DNA of 6,315 nt from CAYMND01 sp964465065 (GTDB lineage: Bacteria > Acidobacteriota > Aminicenantia > UBA2199), in contig CAYXHZ010000103.1 of assembly GCA_964465065.1 (NCBI GenBank), positions 1-6,315 on the forward strand, in the 5' to 3' direction. Position 1 is the first letter of the stretch. Each line of letters starts with the position of its first letter. Position numbers and translations under genes: made by a program. The notes under the pieces are model-generated. The model worked only from the letters and a program-made list of their open reading frames with translations, did not search any database and was not told the DNA's origin. Below, piece by piece: positions 5,388-6,315 of the stretch.

Positions 5388-6155
5388 ATGACCAAGATCA
5401 AACGATGCCTTATCATCGCGGCGGGAATGGGCAGCCGGATCGCCGCTACCGGGGAAGTCAAACCCCTGGTGCGGCTGAACGGTCAACCCCTGATCCACCA
5501 CGTAATCGCCACCATCCACCGGGCCGGAATCGACAGCTTCACCTTCGTTCTCGGTTATCAGGCCGAAAGGATCGCCCCCAGCGTCGAAAATTTCTGCCGG
5601 ACTGCCGACATCTCTTGCGAAATCGTCATCAACGAGGAGTGGAAGCGGGCCAACGGGCTGTCGGTGCTCAAGGCCGAGCCGGGTTTGCGGGAGCCGTTTC
5701 TGCTCACCATGTGCGATCACATATACCCGACGGCCCTGATCGAACGGGTACTCGGGCAGGGACTGGGCGGGGATGCCTTGCGATTGGCTGTCGACCGCCG
5801 GATCAGCGGCAATCCCCTGGTCGATCTGGACGACGTGACCCGGGTACAGACGGATGGCGACCGTATCCTCGGCATCGGCAAAACGCTGACCCAGTACAAC
5901 GCCTTCGATACCGGAGTCTTCCTGGCTGGTCCGGAGCTGTTTTCCGCACTGCGCAGCAGCATTTCCGCCGGCGAGGAGTCGCTTTCCGGCGGCGTCCGCT
6001 GGCTGGCCGCTTCCGGCCGGGCCGGCGTCATCGACATCGGCGCACTGCCATGGCTGGATGTGGACGACCAGGCCGCCCTGAACAAGGCCGAGGCTTTTTT
6101 CGGCCCACAAACCGCAGGCCGGACTGAATCATTTTCGACCGGGGCGGAGTCTTAG
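5388..6155 (+). CDS. Sugar-phosphate-type nucleotidyltransferase, probable inositol-1-phosphate cytidylyltransferase
   Basis: A 255-residue soluble enzyme of the NTP-transferase fold that activates a phosphorylated substrate with a nucleotide and releases pyrophosphate. The nucleotide loop is AAGMGSRIA (11-19) followed by K25-P26 and LNGQPLIHHVI (30-40). FVLGYQAERI (53-62) follows. NEEWKRANGLS (82-92) is like the base-binding region of CTP-using members (LicC, IPCT). The first metal aspartate is D110 in MCDHIYP, and the second is probably D224 in PWLDVDD near the C-terminus. GIGKTLTQYNAFDTGVFL (162-179) closely resembles the IPCT domain of di-myo-inositol phosphate synthesis proteins. The next gene looks like inositol-3-phosphate synthase, which supports the product CDP-inositol. 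It is a free-standing domain: the CDP-alcohol phosphatidyltransferase fused to IPCT in some organisms is absent here and may lie downstream. The start is fixed by an upstream in-frame stop, and no ribosome site is present. A phosphocholine or other cytidylyltransferase cannot be excluded. Confidence 0.85.
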   Translation: MTKIKRCLIIAAGMGSRIAATGEVKPLVRLNGQPLIHHVIATIHRAGIDSFTFVLGYQAERIAPSVENFCRTADISCEIVINEEWKRANGLSVLKAEPGLREPFLLTMCDHIYPTALIERVLGQGLGGDALRLAVDRRISGNPLVDLDDVTRVQTDGDRILGIGKTLTQYNAFDTGVFLAGPELFSALRSSISAGEESLSGGVRWLAASGRAGVIDIGALPWLDVDDQAALNKAEAFFGPQTAGRTESFSTGAES

Positions 6156-6159
6156 TTGT

Positions 6160-6212
6160 ACCGGTCGCCATTATTTTTATTTTTCCCCAATGGCGGCGTT
6201 GACGGTACCGGT
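6160..6212. repeat. Interrupted inverted repeat after the nucleotidyltransferase
   Basis: CGCCATT (6166-6172) and AATGGCG (6189-6195) form a perfect 7-bp stem around a T-rich 16-base loop. The flanking self-complementary ACCGGT (6160-6165 and 6207-6212) can extend it after an 11-base bulge on the right. It begins four bases after the stop codon. No T-run follows, so it is not a standard terminator, and its right side overlaps the likely promoter of the next gene. It may partly end the upstream message or act in regulation. Confidence 0.35.
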
Positions 6213-6228
6213 GTGCAGGGTCTACGAT
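6199..6228 (+). promoter_or_regulatory. Likely sigma70-type promoter of the inositol phosphate synthase gene
   Basis: TTGACG (6199-6204, five of six) and TACGAT (6223-6228, four of six) are separated by 18 bases. Transcription would start near 6235, and the ribosome site GAGGTG (6245-6250) precedes ATG 6255 by four bases. This suggests the gene can be transcribed apart from the nucleotidyltransferase, despite the same orientation and 99-base gap. Confidence 0.45.
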
Positions 6229-6254
6229 TTAGGATTTCATAAAGCGAGGTGCTC

Positions 6255-6315
6255 ATGAAGCATATCAAACGAGGCAAAGAGATCGCGCCGGCGACGGGAA
6301 AGCTGGGCGTGATGA
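6255..6315 (+). CDS. Start of probable myo-inositol-3-phosphate synthase (truncated by window end)
   Basis: Only the first 20 codons are in the window: MKHIKRGKEIAPATGKLGVM. The stretch APATGKLGVM resembles the N-terminus of bacterial inositol-3-phosphate synthases, in which a short basic lead is followed by ATGKLG and then the glycine-rich NAD-binding loop; the loop itself is beyond the edge. That enzyme turns glucose-6-phosphate into inositol phosphate using bound NAD. The GAGGTG ribosome site supports the start. The assignment rests on few residues, but it agrees with the preceding probable inositol-phosphate cytidylyltransferase, which would use its product. Confidence 0.6.
   Translation, partial: MKHIKRGKEIAPATGKLGVM

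Noticed and set aside
5165..6127. Plus-strand open frame of 320 codons over the nucleotidyltransferase
   Set aside because: It is the same strand in a shifted frame, with an Arg/Gly/Pro-rich translation and no domain; the in-frame gene at 5388 has clear NTP-transferase motifs.

Overview
The window looks like chromosomal DNA of a Gram-negative bacterium. Gene style and content suggest a Desulfuromonadales/Geobacterales-type deltaproteobacterium, but this is recalled resemblance and not a database result. It holds six whole genes and the first 20 codons of a seventh.

Left part (1-1640): a very AT-rich leader (24 G+C in the first 92 bases) precedes a 412-residue integron integrase (IntI-type tyrosine recombinase). 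The integrase has all catalytic residues, the IntI-specific insertion, and an unusual N-terminal extension of about 100 residues. A roughly 310-base stretch without a convincing gene follows. I found no attC or attI core (RYYYAAC/GTTRRRY) in the leader or in this gap. If the platform has the usual layout, any cassette array would lie to the left, outside the window.

Middle part (1641-4192): a fold-type I PLP aminotransferase reads leftward, convergent with intI. Diverging from it is an M14 zinc peptidase with an N-terminal signal peptide, resembling MpaA murein-peptide amidase. The intergenic region between them holds a good sigma70-type promoter for the aminotransferase and two small hairpins. 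The peptidase gene converges on a nitroreductase gene. Their stop codons sit in the two arms of one inverted repeat that probably ends both transcripts.

Right part (4190-6315): a leftward two-gene operon encodes a DoxX-type membrane protein followed by the nitroreductase, 13 bases apart, which suggests a small redox unit. Diverging from it is a nucleotidyltransferase that resembles inositol-1-phosphate cytidylyltransferase. It is followed, from its own likely promoter, by a truncated gene whose first residues match the N-terminus of myo-inositol-3-phosphate synthase. Together these suggest that glucose-6-phosphate is turned into inositol phosphate and then CDP-inositol, for an inositol phospholipid or an inositol-phosphate solute. 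A perfect 9-bp inverted repeat lies over the divergent start region and contains a TAAAAT box on each strand. The nucleotidyltransferase mRNA may be leaderless.

No tRNA, rRNA, CRISPR array or insertion sequence was seen.
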